From a virus, in IMG/VR virus record IMGVR_UViG_3300046804_003631, positions 1-40,815 of that record: a DNA stretch of 40,815 bases; one strand, given 5' to 3'. Both the position numbers and the translations under genes were made by a program. Shown in pieces: positions 24,816 through 33,253 of the stretch; the first letter of the stretch is position 1; each line of letters opens with the position of its first letter. Below the pieces are notes generated by a model. That model made no database searches, was not told the DNA's origin, and saw nothing but the letters and a program-made list of their open reading frames with translations.

Positions 24816-27011
24816 TTAGTAAAGCCTCCAATATGTTCCTGTCCATACTAAATCTATATTCACGCCAGAAAAATCTAAAATTAATGTGTTGTCAATCACT
24901 CCAGTACTAACCAAAAATGATTTATTGCCAGCATTAATATTTGCTGGAATACTAGACCAAGTATTTGCGCCATCCGCCAATCTTACAATGTCTCCTATTT
25001 TTGGATTGGTTGGTAAATCTAAAGTGATACTACCGTATGATGTATCAACAATATAATTTTTATTAGACTGTAAATTGGTATTTACGCTGACAAAAGTTGA
25101 TATTGCAAAATAGGGACTTAATGTAGCAGATATATTTTTTGTGCCAATTGTTATATAATAATCTATACCATTCATGTTCAAAAAATATAATTCAGTTGAT
25201 TCTAGAGAAGTTCCGACATCTAGAGATGGCACATAGAATAGAGACCAATTTTTTCCATCAACGGATCTGTACGAAATGCCATAATTATCAACTATTATAT
25301 AAGCTTGTGTTGCTGAAGAATATTCTAAAGAATTTATTGTAGTGATATTTGGCGGATTTACAATTAAATCTATCCATGTGTTACCATTTGTAGAAGTTTT
25401 GATTGTAACATTATTATTAGATAAATCATCGATTACAGCAATAAATCCTGAACCATATGGTTTCACAAAAACATTTTTTAATCCTCCAATATCCAATGTT
25501 TTCGTCCATGTGGTAGTGTCATTACTAATTGCTATATCACCACCAGAACCAGCAGCAACAAAAACTCCATTATTGTATGAAAATTGATTTATTCTTGACA
25601 CCAAATTACTGGACCTTAGTGTAAAGGTAGTTGAACCAGATGAAGATGCAATATTACCTAAAGAGCTTCCTATTAATTGCTTATTATTTGCATAATATGA
25701 TGCAGTAATATTAGATCCATTTGCAGAAAATGGTCCAGAAGATACTGTCCACGAAGAACCACTAGATGATGTTAATAAAGTATTTGAATCTGCTCCTGCA
25801 AAGAAAAATGTTCCTCCCCACGAAACCGTATTAATATTATTGCCAGTTCCAGAAGTAGCAGCATTCCAATTATTTAAATTGGATGAATATGAGATTTTAC
25901 CAGTGTTTGATACGATTACATGAATAGGTGCAATAAAATTTCCGTTGGAAGCAAAGGAATTTATTATTGTTTCTGGAGATATATTCGTATTTTTTTCTAC
26001 CAAACCATTAATACCAGATGGAAGTAATGAAACAAAAGACCACCCAACTAAACTACCACCAGTAGTTGTTGTTAGTAATTCGTCCCATCTACTATCAGAA
26101 ACATTATAAATTTTTGCTGTATTTGTAAATGTATTCCATATTAATTGACCATCTGTTGGAGATGCTGGATCATTCACTACAGTGATATTAATTTTATCCG
26201 AAGTTACAGCACCTGTAGATAATTCTGTTGTTCCTACTGCTCCGTTTGCTATTTGTGTAGAAGTTATAGCATCGTTGGCAATTTTATTTGTAGTTACTGA
26301 TAAATTTAATAATTCTGAAGTACCTACCGCTCCAGAGGCAATTTTATCTGCAGTTACTGAATCAGTTGCTAATTTTGAAGTTGTGATATTACTATCAGCA
26401 ATTTTTGCAGTTATTACTGCAGAATCTGCTATTTTTCCAGCGGTTACATTTAAGTCTGCAATTTTTGCTGTTGTTACTCCAAGGTCAGCTAACTTTGAAG
26501 TAGTGATATTTAAATCACGAATTTTGGCAGTTGAAACTGCTTCTGCTCCAGGTGTACCATCTAATTTAATAGTGGTGATTGCACCATCTGAAACATCAGA
26601 TGCAATAACCGTACCAGGAGCAATTTTATCACTAGTGATAGAATTGTCAGCAATTTTGATGGTAGTTACAGCGCCATCTTTGATAGTATCAGTTGTTACT
26701 GTATCTGTACCTGGCTTGTTTAAGGAAACTCTATCACCAAGAATGGCAAAGAAAATTGCGCCAGAAGAAGGAGCAATCGCAAAAGTAATTACATTACTTT
26801 GAATAGTAAAGTCAACTTTTGGATTTAATTGCCCACCATTGAGAACTGCTTGAAATAGCAACTCTGTATCTGGATAAACTGGTTCTCCTTCAATTGTTAA
26901 ATAAAACTGTGTTGCTGAACCATTAAATCCTACACCACCACCAACTCTTTGGAGGGGAGTATCAATTTTTCTATTATCTGTCCTTGTAGGACTTATACCT
27001 AAGTATGGCAT
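24816..27011 (-). CDS. tail fibre with decapeptide-repeat stalk and putative six-bladed propeller
   Basis: 731 residues in four parts. Residues 1-100 are an attachment-type N-domain (MPYLGISPTRTDNRKIDTPL). Residues 105-274 are about seventeen ten-residue repeats of the type 'IADxxITTxK', forming a stalk. Residues 320-600 hold six Asp-box-like motifs (S-x-(D/N)-x-x-x-W) near 374, 413, 455, 494, 538 and 581, spaced about 40 residues apart, as expected of a beta-propeller. Residues 645-731 are a C-terminal beta domain (NKNYIVDTSYGSITLDLPTN and WTGTYWRLY) that, as I recall, also ends many marine phage fibre proteins. It probably binds a host surface ligand. GGAG lies five bases before the ATG. 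No sialidase catalytic residues can be assigned. Confidence 0.9.
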   Translation of the reverse strand: MPYLGISPTRTDNRKIDTPLQRVGGGVGFNGSATQFYLTIEGEPVYPDTELLFQAVLNGGQLNPKVDFTIQSNVITFAIAPSSGAIFFAILGDRVSLNKPGTDTVTTDTIKDGAVTTIKIADNSITSDKIAPGTVIASDVSDGAITTIKLDGTPGAEAVSTAKIRDLNITTSKLADLGVTTAKIADLNVTAGKIADSAVITAKIADSNITTSKLATDSVTADKIASGAVGTSELLNLSVTTNKIANDAITSTQIANGAVGTTELSTGAVTSDKINITVVNDPASPTDGQLIWNTFTNTAKIYNVSDSRWDELLTTTTGGSLVGWSFVSLLPSGINGLVEKNTNISPETIINSFASNGNFIAPIHVIVSNTGKISYSSNLNNWNAATSGTGNNINTVSWGGTFFFAGADSNTLLTSSSGSSWTVSSGPFSANGSNITASYYANNKQLIGSSLGNIASSSGSTTFTLRSSNLVSRINQFSYNNGVFVAAGSGGDIAISNDTTTWTKTLDIGGLKNVFVKPYGSGFIAVIDDLSNNNVTIKTSTNGNTWIDLIVNPPNITTINSLEYSSATQAYIIVDNYGISYRSVDGKNWSLFYVPSLDVGTSLESTELYFLNMNGIDYYITIGTKNISATLSPYFAISTFVSVNTNLQSNKNYIVDTSYGSITLDLPTNPKIGDIVRLADGANTWSSIPANINAGNKSFLVSTGVIDNTLILDFSGVNIDLVWTGTYWRLY
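26188..26698 (-). repeat. 30-bp-period coding repeats of the fibre stalk
   Basis: The decapeptide array at residues 105-274 of the 731-aa fibre has an almost unbroken ten-codon period, with one irregular unit near residues 151-160. Units are diverged in sequence but keep the I/V-TT-x-K-I/L-A pattern. Confidence 0.8.
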
Positions 27012-27022
27012 GTTACTCCGTA

Positions 27023-27355
27023 TTAATTACTAATTTCTAAAAAGCTTAATAATACATCCATGCCACCAGCAGTATCACATCTCACTTTAACTTGGTCTCC
27101 CACTTCTAATACGATCTTTTGACCAGATAAAACTTCAAAAGAAGATCCTGTTGGAATGGGGATATTTTTTATTAAGTTTGCATCAGCACCTACTGCTTTA
27201 TCAATAATAACATCAGCAACAACTGAAGAAGTTGCTACACAAGCAAGGTTCATTCCAATAATAATAGAAGAAGTATTAGATGGCACAGTATACACTGTAG
27301 TTAAACCACTTCCTACTGCTGCACTTACTTTTGATTTGAAGGTATTTGTTGCCAT
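27023..27355 (-). CDS. small virion structural protein, beta-sandwich-like
   Basis: This 110-residue protein has TVYTVPSNTSSIIIGMNLAC, then ADVIIDKAV and the end QKIVLEVGDQVKVRCDTAGG with MDVLLSFLEI. I recall this as a recurring small structural protein of marine T4-like phages, often next to fibre genes. The shape suggests a single jelly-roll-like domain. AGGA precedes the ATG by eight bases. It has only short gaps to the 89-aa and 731-aa genes and is likely incorporated with the fibre. Specific role unknown. Confidence 0.85.
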   Translation of the reverse strand: MATNTFKSKVSAAVGSGLTTVYTVPSNTSSIIIGMNLACVATSSVVADVIIDKAVGADANLIKNIPIPTGSSFEVLSGQKIVLEVGDQVKVRCDTAGGMDVLLSFLEISN

Positions 27356-27359
27356 GTTA

Positions 27360-27629
27360 TTATCCTAATGCAATTGATAATGCCAATACATCTTCAACAA
27401 AAACAGGTGTTACCCACGATAGATCACCAGATCCATTCGTCTGCAACACCTGCCTATTCACCCCAGCGTCGGTGGGGAGAGTCAATGTATAATTAGCGGA
27501 AAGAGATACTGGCGCTCTGAGTGCTACTGAATTATCACCATTGGATGATAATTCTTGTAATTCAAGTTTATTTTGGTTTTGTACGACGACGCCGTTTTTA
27601 ACGACGAACGCCTTAGCATTCGTTGCCAT
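27360..27629 (-). CDS. short fibre-type protein, first gene of the leftward fibre operon
   Basis: The 89 residues start MATNAKAFVVKNGVVVQNQN and contain NYTLTLPTDAGVNRQVLQT then NGSGDLSWV. Both blocks are normally part of much longer phage fibres, so this looks like an isolated N-terminal fibre domain or a truncated fibre. A GGGGAG Shine-Dalgarno sequence and a perfect TATAAATA late promoter 39 bases upstream argue that it is expressed as is. It may act as an adaptor for the fibres encoded after it. That is inference. Confidence 0.82.
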   Translation of the reverse strand: MATNAKAFVVKNGVVVQNQNKLELQELSSNGDNSVALRAPVSLSANYTLTLPTDAGVNRQVLQTNGSGDLSWVTPVFVEDVLALSIALG

Positions 27630-27667
27630 GAAGGTTCACTCTCCCCTTCCACTAAATTTTCTAAGTA

Positions 27668-27675
27668 TATTTATA
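27668..27675 (-). promoter_or_regulatory. perfect late promoter TATAAATA driving the leftward fibre operon
   Basis: This is an exact T4 late promoter box on the minus strand, 39 bases upstream of the 89-aa gene. It is back to back with another exact box on the plus strand 17 bases away. Confidence 0.8.
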
Positions 27676-27692
27676 CAACCAAAATACTGAAT

Positions 27693-27700
27693 TATAAATA
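27693..27700 (+). promoter_or_regulatory. perfect late promoter TATAAATA driving the rightward fibre cassette
   Basis: This is an exact T4 late promoter box on the plus strand, 28 bases upstream of the ATG at 27729. Together with the box at 27668 it forms a divergent promoter pair in a 99-base intergenic region. Confidence 0.8.
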
Positions 27701-27728
27701 CTAGTACGGAAAAATATGGGAAATCATA

Positions 27729-30413
27729 ATGCCATTACAAAACCAATTTCCTTGGTCAACCGTTGAGAAAATTGCTGCAAATCTATTAACCAATGGTTAT
27801 CATAGTGGTATTAGTTTTGCATATGATTCATTAAATGGAAGAATTAATGCAACTGCCACTGGTGGAGGTGGTGGGAGTTCAACGCCACCAAGTTTAAGTA
27901 TAACAACTCAGGGAGCATCTGGGTCTGGAGCATTGCAATACAATAGCACTTCTGGTGTTTTAACTTTTACTCCACCTCTACTAACAGGATACGCACAAAA
28001 GAATGCTGCTGAAACATTTTCGTCATTGGTAGTTGGAACAAGCACAACATCCCCAACTGTTTTAGCAAATACTATTACAAATACATCTGGGGGTCCAGTA
28101 TCGTTTTCTTCGGGATTAGATATTACTTCTTTGAGAGTTAATGGGTCATTAGGAGCATCTGGTCAATATTTAACGAGTACTGGCACTGGTGTTTCGTGGA
28201 CAACTTTGAATGTTGTTTCTCAAAATAGTTCTCCTACTTTAAATAATGTTACTGTAACAGGTAATTTGAATGTAAACGGACCTTTAACGACACAAAATTT
28301 AACGACTTTAAATGTTTCAAATAGTCAAATTATTTTAAATGATAATATAACTGGTAATCCAACAACAAATGCAAGTTTAGTAATTAATAGAGGAAATACT
28401 ACTGACGTAGAAATAAGATGGAATGAGCTTACTGACAGATGGGAATTTACAAATGATGGTGTCACGTATGTAAATTTACCATTATCAACAGAATATAATA
28501 ACTACAATAATTTAATTAATAGACCTTCAATTCCATCCGCTCAAGTTAATTCTGATTGGAATGCTGTGAGTGGAATAAGTGCTATTTTAAATAAACCCAC
28601 ATTATTCAGTGGAGCATATGCTGACTTAACTGGAAAACCAACAATTCCATCATTACTTCAAAATCTTTCCAATGTTTCATCTGCCACACCAGTAACAGGA
28701 AACATTTTACGTTGGGATGGCACTCAATGGTCACCAGCATCTGCTGGTGGTTCGGGAAGTGGTGGTGGGACGATGATTGGTCCTGTTACATCTATTGATA
28801 AATCAATTGCTAGATGGAATGGCACTACAGGTAACGAAGTTCAAAATTCATTAGTAATTATTGCTGACGACGGTGCTATCACTGCACCAAAAGTAAAAAA
28901 TCTAATTCCATTTTATTATTCAAGTATTTCTGAATTTCCTTCTGCTTCTGGTAATGAAGGTGGTGTAGTATATTCGGAATCTGGTGGGGCTTTATATTAT
29001 TCTCATGCGGGAAGTTGGACAAATCAAAGAGTGGTAACTACAACAAGTTCAACTTCTTCTGATTTACAAACTTTACTTGGAAACTTCCAGCAAACATATT
29101 CTACTTCTACCTTAGATTATACTGCTGGCACCACTCAGCAAAATATAGAAAGAAAAATTTTAAGATTATCTGCTTCTGGTGGAGCAACAAGTGATATTAT
29201 TATCAGAGCAACAAGTGGAATTAATATTAACAGAAGTAATAATGAATTAACTTTACAGGGAAGACTTTATAATATTAGCACTGAGCAATCTCTTGGCAAT
29301 ACTGTAAAATTAAGATTGCAAGAAGTTGGTATTGCCACTACAAATACTGATATTACTTTTGCTGGAGCGGATGGATTATTGGTTGAAAGAACAAATGCAA
29401 CCACTATTACTTTCAGAGCACCAGCAACCACAGTAACACAATACACCGATGCTTTGGCGAAAGATGCTGCAGCATTAATGTTAATTAATGGTAGTAAAGT
29501 TGGTGTTACTTATACTTATGATAGTGTCAATAAAGTAATAAACACTATTGTATCAGGCGGTGGCGGCGGTGGAGGCACAGTAATCACTTATGATTTATCT
29601 GGAAGAAATACCACAAGCAATAATGCTTTTATTGACCTGATACCAAGTAGTGGATTAACTGATAGCGTTGAAATTGCTGGTAGTGCAGGAACAACAGTAA
29701 ATTGGGATTCTGGCAATAAGAGAATTACTATTGGTAGCGTTGCTCCAGTTCAAGCAGACTGGACTCAGACAAATACTTCTTCACTTGATTACATTAAAAA
29801 TAAACCAACTATTCCATCTGCTTATACACTTCCAACTGCTTCTGGTTCTGTCCTTGGTGGAATTAAAGTTGGTGCTAATTTAAGCATTGATGTCAATGGT
29901 GTTCTTAGCGCAAATACAGGTAGTTACAGCTTGCCAACAGCATCACCAACTACTCTTGGTGGTATCAAGATTGGTTCTGGTTTAACCGTTGATGGAAATG
30001 GAGTTGTCAGTGCTTCTGTGGCATCAAGCGTTCCAACCATCCAAGAGTTGAGTGGATCCACTGCGTCATTAGCTCCTAACACAACTGCGGAACTAAATAT
30101 TACTGGATACAAAGCATATTCATTATTTAAAATTACAACCACCGCCGAAGCATGGGTTCGTGTATATACAGATGATGCATCAAGAGATGCTGATTCATCA
30201 AGAAGTGAAGGTCAAGACCCAGCAGCTGGCACAGGTGTAATCAGTGAAATTAGAACTGACGGCATCACAAATACAGTATTAATTAGCCCAGGTATTTTAG
30301 GATTTAACAATGACAATCCAATAACAACCACAATTTATCTTTCTGTTACAAACAGAAGCACATCATCTACCCCAATTACAGTAACTCTAACAGCATTAAA
30401 GATCGGAGAATAA
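27729..30413 (+). CDS. tail fibre protein with polyglycine hinges (894 aa)
   Basis: First gene of the inverted cassette. Three glycine-rich hinges (near 45, 337 and 610) separate segments. The N-terminal 'LLTNGYHSGISFAYDSLNGR' and the internal 'LMLINGSKVGVTYTYDSVNK' before the third hinge are copies of one module. RWDGTQWSP and ARWNGTTGNEVQNS are common fibre elements. A doubled 'GGIK(V/I)G....D.NGV(L/V)S' unit lies near 707 and 743. The last 125 residues (from about 768, including EAWVRVYTDDASRDADSSRS) look like a C-terminal beta domain I have seen in marine phage fibres. Likely a host-recognition fibre. Shine-Dalgarno weak (GGGAAA). Confidence 0.9.
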   Translation: MPLQNQFPWSTVEKIAANLLTNGYHSGISFAYDSLNGRINATATGGGGGSSTPPSLSITTQGASGSGALQYNSTSGVLTFTPPLLTGYAQKNAAETFSSLVVGTSTTSPTVLANTITNTSGGPVSFSSGLDITSLRVNGSLGASGQYLTSTGTGVSWTTLNVVSQNSSPTLNNVTVTGNLNVNGPLTTQNLTTLNVSNSQIILNDNITGNPTTNASLVINRGNTTDVEIRWNELTDRWEFTNDGVTYVNLPLSTEYNNYNNLINRPSIPSAQVNSDWNAVSGISAILNKPTLFSGAYADLTGKPTIPSLLQNLSNVSSATPVTGNILRWDGTQWSPASAGGSGSGGGTMIGPVTSIDKSIARWNGTTGNEVQNSLVIIADDGAITAPKVKNLIPFYYSSISEFPSASGNEGGVVYSESGGALYYSHAGSWTNQRVVTTTSSTSSDLQTLLGNFQQTYSTSTLDYTAGTTQQNIERKILRLSASGGATSDIIIRATSGININRSNNELTLQGRLYNISTEQSLGNTVKLRLQEVGIATTNTDITFAGADGLLVERTNATTITFRAPATTVTQYTDALAKDAAALMLINGSKVGVTYTYDSVNKVINTIVSGGGGGGGTVITYDLSGRNTTSNNAFIDLIPSSGLTDSVEIAGSAGTTVNWDSGNKRITIGSVAPVQADWTQTNTSSLDYIKNKPTIPSAYTLPTASGSVLGGIKVGANLSIDVNGVLSANTGSYSLPTASPTTLGGIKIGSGLTVDGNGVVSASVASSVPTIQELSGSTASLAPNTTAELNITGYKAYSLFKITTTAEAWVRVYTDDASRDADSSRSEGQDPAAGTGVISEIRTDGITNTVLISPGILGFNNDNPITTTIYLSVTNRSTSSTPITVTLTALKIGE

Positions 30414-30416
30414 AAA

Positions 30417-32729
30417 ATGGCAATTTTTAAATCAGTTATTAATGTTAATAACGGAAATGCTGGATGGACACGCCAGCATGTTTTAGATGCGTTAGAAACT
30501 GCTTTTAGTCAGTTGGGGTTTAATGGTGGTAGTGCTGTTGCTGGATCTCCTGTGGCATTTGAAGCTCCAGGAAATAATTCAACTAATGTTGGTGATTACA
30601 ACTGGAGATTTTGTGGTGGCCCAGCAGTATCTCCTAATAGTTCTATTAATAGATATTTTTATGTCACTAACAATGGAACGTCATCATATAATTTATTAGA
30701 ACAATGGTATGTAAGTAATTACAATTTAAGTTCAGATACTTTGACATTAACACAGCACATTCTACAAACTGGAAATCCAGTTGTTTGGAATCCAGATAGT
30801 TTATCGGGTAGTATAAGTCCTTTAGTAAACAATACAACATATTATGTTATTAAAGTTGATAGTAATACAATTAAATTAGCAGCAACACTTGATGATGCCA
30901 CAAATGGAATTTCAATAAATCTAACCGCAGTTTCTGGTTCATGGAACACAATTCCACTGAGAAGAGCATTTAATGTTTTATATAACAACTATCAAATTGA
31001 TGTTGAGATGGGAGATACTCTTAATTTTATAGTAAATGATACAACAAGTGGCGGACAATTTTATATTATTGACAGTCCATCCACAGGATATGCTGCAAAT
31101 AGAGTATTGAATACAAATAATTATTATGCAGAAAGTTATAAAGTTTTTCCAACTGGACAAGGAACATCAAGTGTAGTTTGGACTGTTAGGGGATGGCCTC
31201 AAACAGAAGACGAAAATCAAAATCCTGATGATATAGCAGGAACGGGTTTAACAGGAATTTATTCATATGGATATGGTAATTCTGCAAACTCATCTATGAG
31301 AGGAGTAATCAGAATATTACCTGCCGTTAAAAATGGTAATAGTACTTCATACTATCCATATTGGAAGTATACAATTCCAGCATCTGGAAGTAGATCTTCA
31401 TTGAAAGTCAAAGTCTATCGTGCTCCTTCTAATATAGCGTATACTCACCAAGTAGCTGGTATCCAAATTTACAGCAAAGGATCTGGTTGGGGCACAAATG
31501 AAATTCTTACTATTCCTGGATCTGCAATCGGTGGAGTTGATGTAACCAATGACATTTTAGTGGGTGTCAATAGCGCAACCACAGCACAACAAACAGCATT
31601 TAATGGAGTTTGTGATGTTATCACTACAAATTATGGTGCTGGAAGTACAATGTATCAAAAGAGTTCTTATGGACAGTTTGCGGTATTAAAAAATGTAAAT
31701 GATAATACTAAAACTTTTGGAACTACATTTTATGGATTTGGATTGGATACTAACAACTATAGAATGTATATTAGTTCTGGTGCAATGTGGATTTCATTAA
31801 ACAGAAAAGGCACGAATGCTAATTATAGCAACGGACAATATGATTATGGTTTTTATGGTGGCGATAGAGGATTAGATTATCAAGAATCTTATAATTATAT
31901 AAACAATTATCCTGAAAGTAATTTTACGTATGTTGATTATGCTACATCTTCTACGCCAACAGCTTATCCTCTTTCTATAAGATTATATAAAGCACAATCT
32001 CCGCAAGATACAAATTTTGCAGTAATACAATTTACTCAAACAATTAATAATGCTATTGTTCCTTTTGCTACATTTTCTATACATAAAGGCAGTAATTTCG
32101 GTAGTAATGTTTGGGATTTAAATCATGTATGGAATGGCGGAATTACAACCTATACAACTAGCACAAGAAATGTCGGTATGCGTTATTTCTGTCCAGGATA
32201 TACTTACTATTATTATAGTAGTAACGGACAACAAAATGAAGCTGTAGATAGTCGTTCGTTATCCAGAGAAGCAAATTATGGATATCTTCGCAACAATAGT
32301 TATTCGTCAATTCCAATAACTACATATGAATGTAATATAGATACTGCGAATGATCTTAATTATTCAAGAGCAATTACTTACTACAGAAATTCTAATTATG
32401 ACGGAATGCAAAGTGCTCAAACATCATTAAACTACGCAGACAGAAATAAAACGGTTTCTCCATCTGCAAACTATTATAAACCAATTAAAGGTATTCCTAT
32501 ATCTAATTGTTTAATGCCGTGTCCATATTATCTACCTGATGATTACATCATGCTTCAAGTTTCTACTTCTCCTGGATTAACGCAATTCAGACCAGGAGAC
32601 ACAATAACAGTAAGTCCTTCTGAAGTTTATGAAATTATTGTTGCTGGTTATGAAACTTCTCAGAATGGACTTGATAATATCAATGGAAATAATTCAATCG
32701 GTATGATTTTCGCAGCGAGGACAACCTAA
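30417..32729 (+). CDS. tail fibre/adhesin protein (770 aa)
   Basis: This starts three bases after the 894-aa gene with GGAG eight bases upstream of the ATG. The N-terminus (MAIFKSVINVNNGNAGWTRQ and VLDALETAFSQLGFNGG) looks like a shared attachment domain. Near residues 105-180 it carries one 'TGNPVVW...TTYYVIKVDSNTIKLA' module of the type repeated in the 2589-aa protein. The rest is rich in Tyr, Asn and Ser, with many Y-Y and N-Y pairs, typical of receptor-binding surfaces; no enzyme motif is seen. Its stop overlaps the 91-aa gene start (TAATG). Function inferred: distal fibre or adhesin. Confidence 0.87.
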   Translation: MAIFKSVINVNNGNAGWTRQHVLDALETAFSQLGFNGGSAVAGSPVAFEAPGNNSTNVGDYNWRFCGGPAVSPNSSINRYFYVTNNGTSSYNLLEQWYVSNYNLSSDTLTLTQHILQTGNPVVWNPDSLSGSISPLVNNTTYYVIKVDSNTIKLAATLDDATNGISINLTAVSGSWNTIPLRRAFNVLYNNYQIDVEMGDTLNFIVNDTTSGGQFYIIDSPSTGYAANRVLNTNNYYAESYKVFPTGQGTSSVVWTVRGWPQTEDENQNPDDIAGTGLTGIYSYGYGNSANSSMRGVIRILPAVKNGNSTSYYPYWKYTIPASGSRSSLKVKVYRAPSNIAYTHQVAGIQIYSKGSGWGTNEILTIPGSAIGGVDVTNDILVGVNSATTAQQTAFNGVCDVITTNYGAGSTMYQKSSYGQFAVLKNVNDNTKTFGTTFYGFGLDTNNYRMYISSGAMWISLNRKGTNANYSNGQYDYGFYGGDRGLDYQESYNYINNYPESNFTYVDYATSSTPTAYPLSIRLYKAQSPQDTNFAVIQFTQTINNAIVPFATFSIHKGSNFGSNVWDLNHVWNGGITTYTTSTRNVGMRYFCPGYTYYYYSSNGQQNEAVDSRSLSREANYGYLRNNSYSSIPITTYECNIDTANDLNYSRAITYYRNSNYDGMQSAQTSLNYADRNKTVSPSANYYKPIKGIPISNCLMPCPYYLPDDYIMLQVSTSPGLTQFRPGDTITVSPSEVYEIIVAGYETSQNGLDNINGNNSIGMIFAARTT

Positions 32730-33004
32730 TGGCAGATATTCCTTTAAATGATTTACAACCATCAACAGCAGAAATTGCTTATGATAATACAAAACTTTTT
32801 ATACAAACAACTGCAACTGGATTTATTGGTCCGACGTTTTCTTCTGTAACTAGAACAACAAATAATATTGCAACTTCATATAACTACAATATTTCAAATT
32901 TAGATTCGCCATCATCAGGAAATCGTTCTTCTACTCCTGGTATTCTTACTGGGCGCAGACCAATATATGGTCAATTATTTCCGAGGGGATATTTCAACCG
33001 ATAA
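32729..33004 (+). CDS. small protein ending the rightward fibre cassette
   Basis: The 91 residues begin MADIPLNDLQPSTAEIAYDN and end GRRPIYGQLFPRGYFNR. The ending 'GRRP..GQ.(Y/F)PRG.(Y/F)N' recurs, as I recall, in small proteins encoded next to marine phage fibre genes. Translation is coupled to the 770-aa gene through TAATG. It could be an assembly chaperone or a fibre tip subunit. No known domain seen. Confidence 0.8.
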   Translation: MADIPLNDLQPSTAEIAYDNTKLFIQTTATGFIGPTFSSVTRTTNNIATSYNYNISNLDSPSSGNRSSTPGILTGRRPIYGQLFPRGYFNR

Positions 33005-33033
33005 AAAAAGACCCCTTTCGGGGTCTATTTTTT
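33003..33033. terminator. bidirectional Rho-independent terminator between convergent genes
   Basis: GACCCC and GGGGTC form a six-base stem around a TTTC loop, with an A run before and a T run after. It can therefore stop transcription from both directions. It separates the rightward fibre cassette from the leftward 61-aa gene. Confidence 0.92.
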
Positions 33034-33218
33034 TATTCTGCTGCTGTTGCTTCTTCTTCGCCTTCTTGTGAAGATAGCAACTCTAGAGTTTCTAAACCAC
33101 CTTGTAGTTTGAGTTTATATTCTTCTAACTTTTCCAATTCACCTTTTAGTTTAGCAATTTGTCCTTCAGTTTCTTTCAACTGATTATTGAAATTAGTTCT
33201 CAGGGTATCAGCATTCAT
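33033..33218 (-). CDS. small coiled-coil protein
   Basis: The 61 residues are almost entirely a coiled coil (LRTNFNNQLKETEGQIAKLK, GELEKLEEYKLKLQGGLETL) with an acidic tail rich in E. It follows the 2108-aa gene and has its own candidate late promoter, CATAAATA at 33246-33253. Small coiled-coil proteins next to fibres often serve as trimerisation or assembly helpers. This role is inferred only. Confidence 0.8.
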   Translation of the reverse strand: MNADTLRTNFNNQLKETEGQIAKLKGELEKLEEYKLKLQGGLETLELLSSQEGEEEATAAE

Positions 33219-33245
33219 GTTTATACAAAATTAACAACGCTATTT

Positions 33246-33253
33246 TATTTATG
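33246..33253 (-). promoter_or_regulatory. late promoter CATAAATA overlapping the stop of the 2108-aa gene
   Basis: On the minus strand the TAA stop of the 2108-aa gene is inside CATAAATA. The ATG of the 61-aa gene is 28 bases downstream. Confidence 0.45.

Noticed and set aside
26182-26802. Long 206-codon plus-strand frame opposite the 731-aa fibre gene
   Set aside because: It is the antisense shadow of the decapeptide array. The periodic codons keep the opposite strand free of stops, and the translated repeat has no independent ribosome-binding site or promoter.
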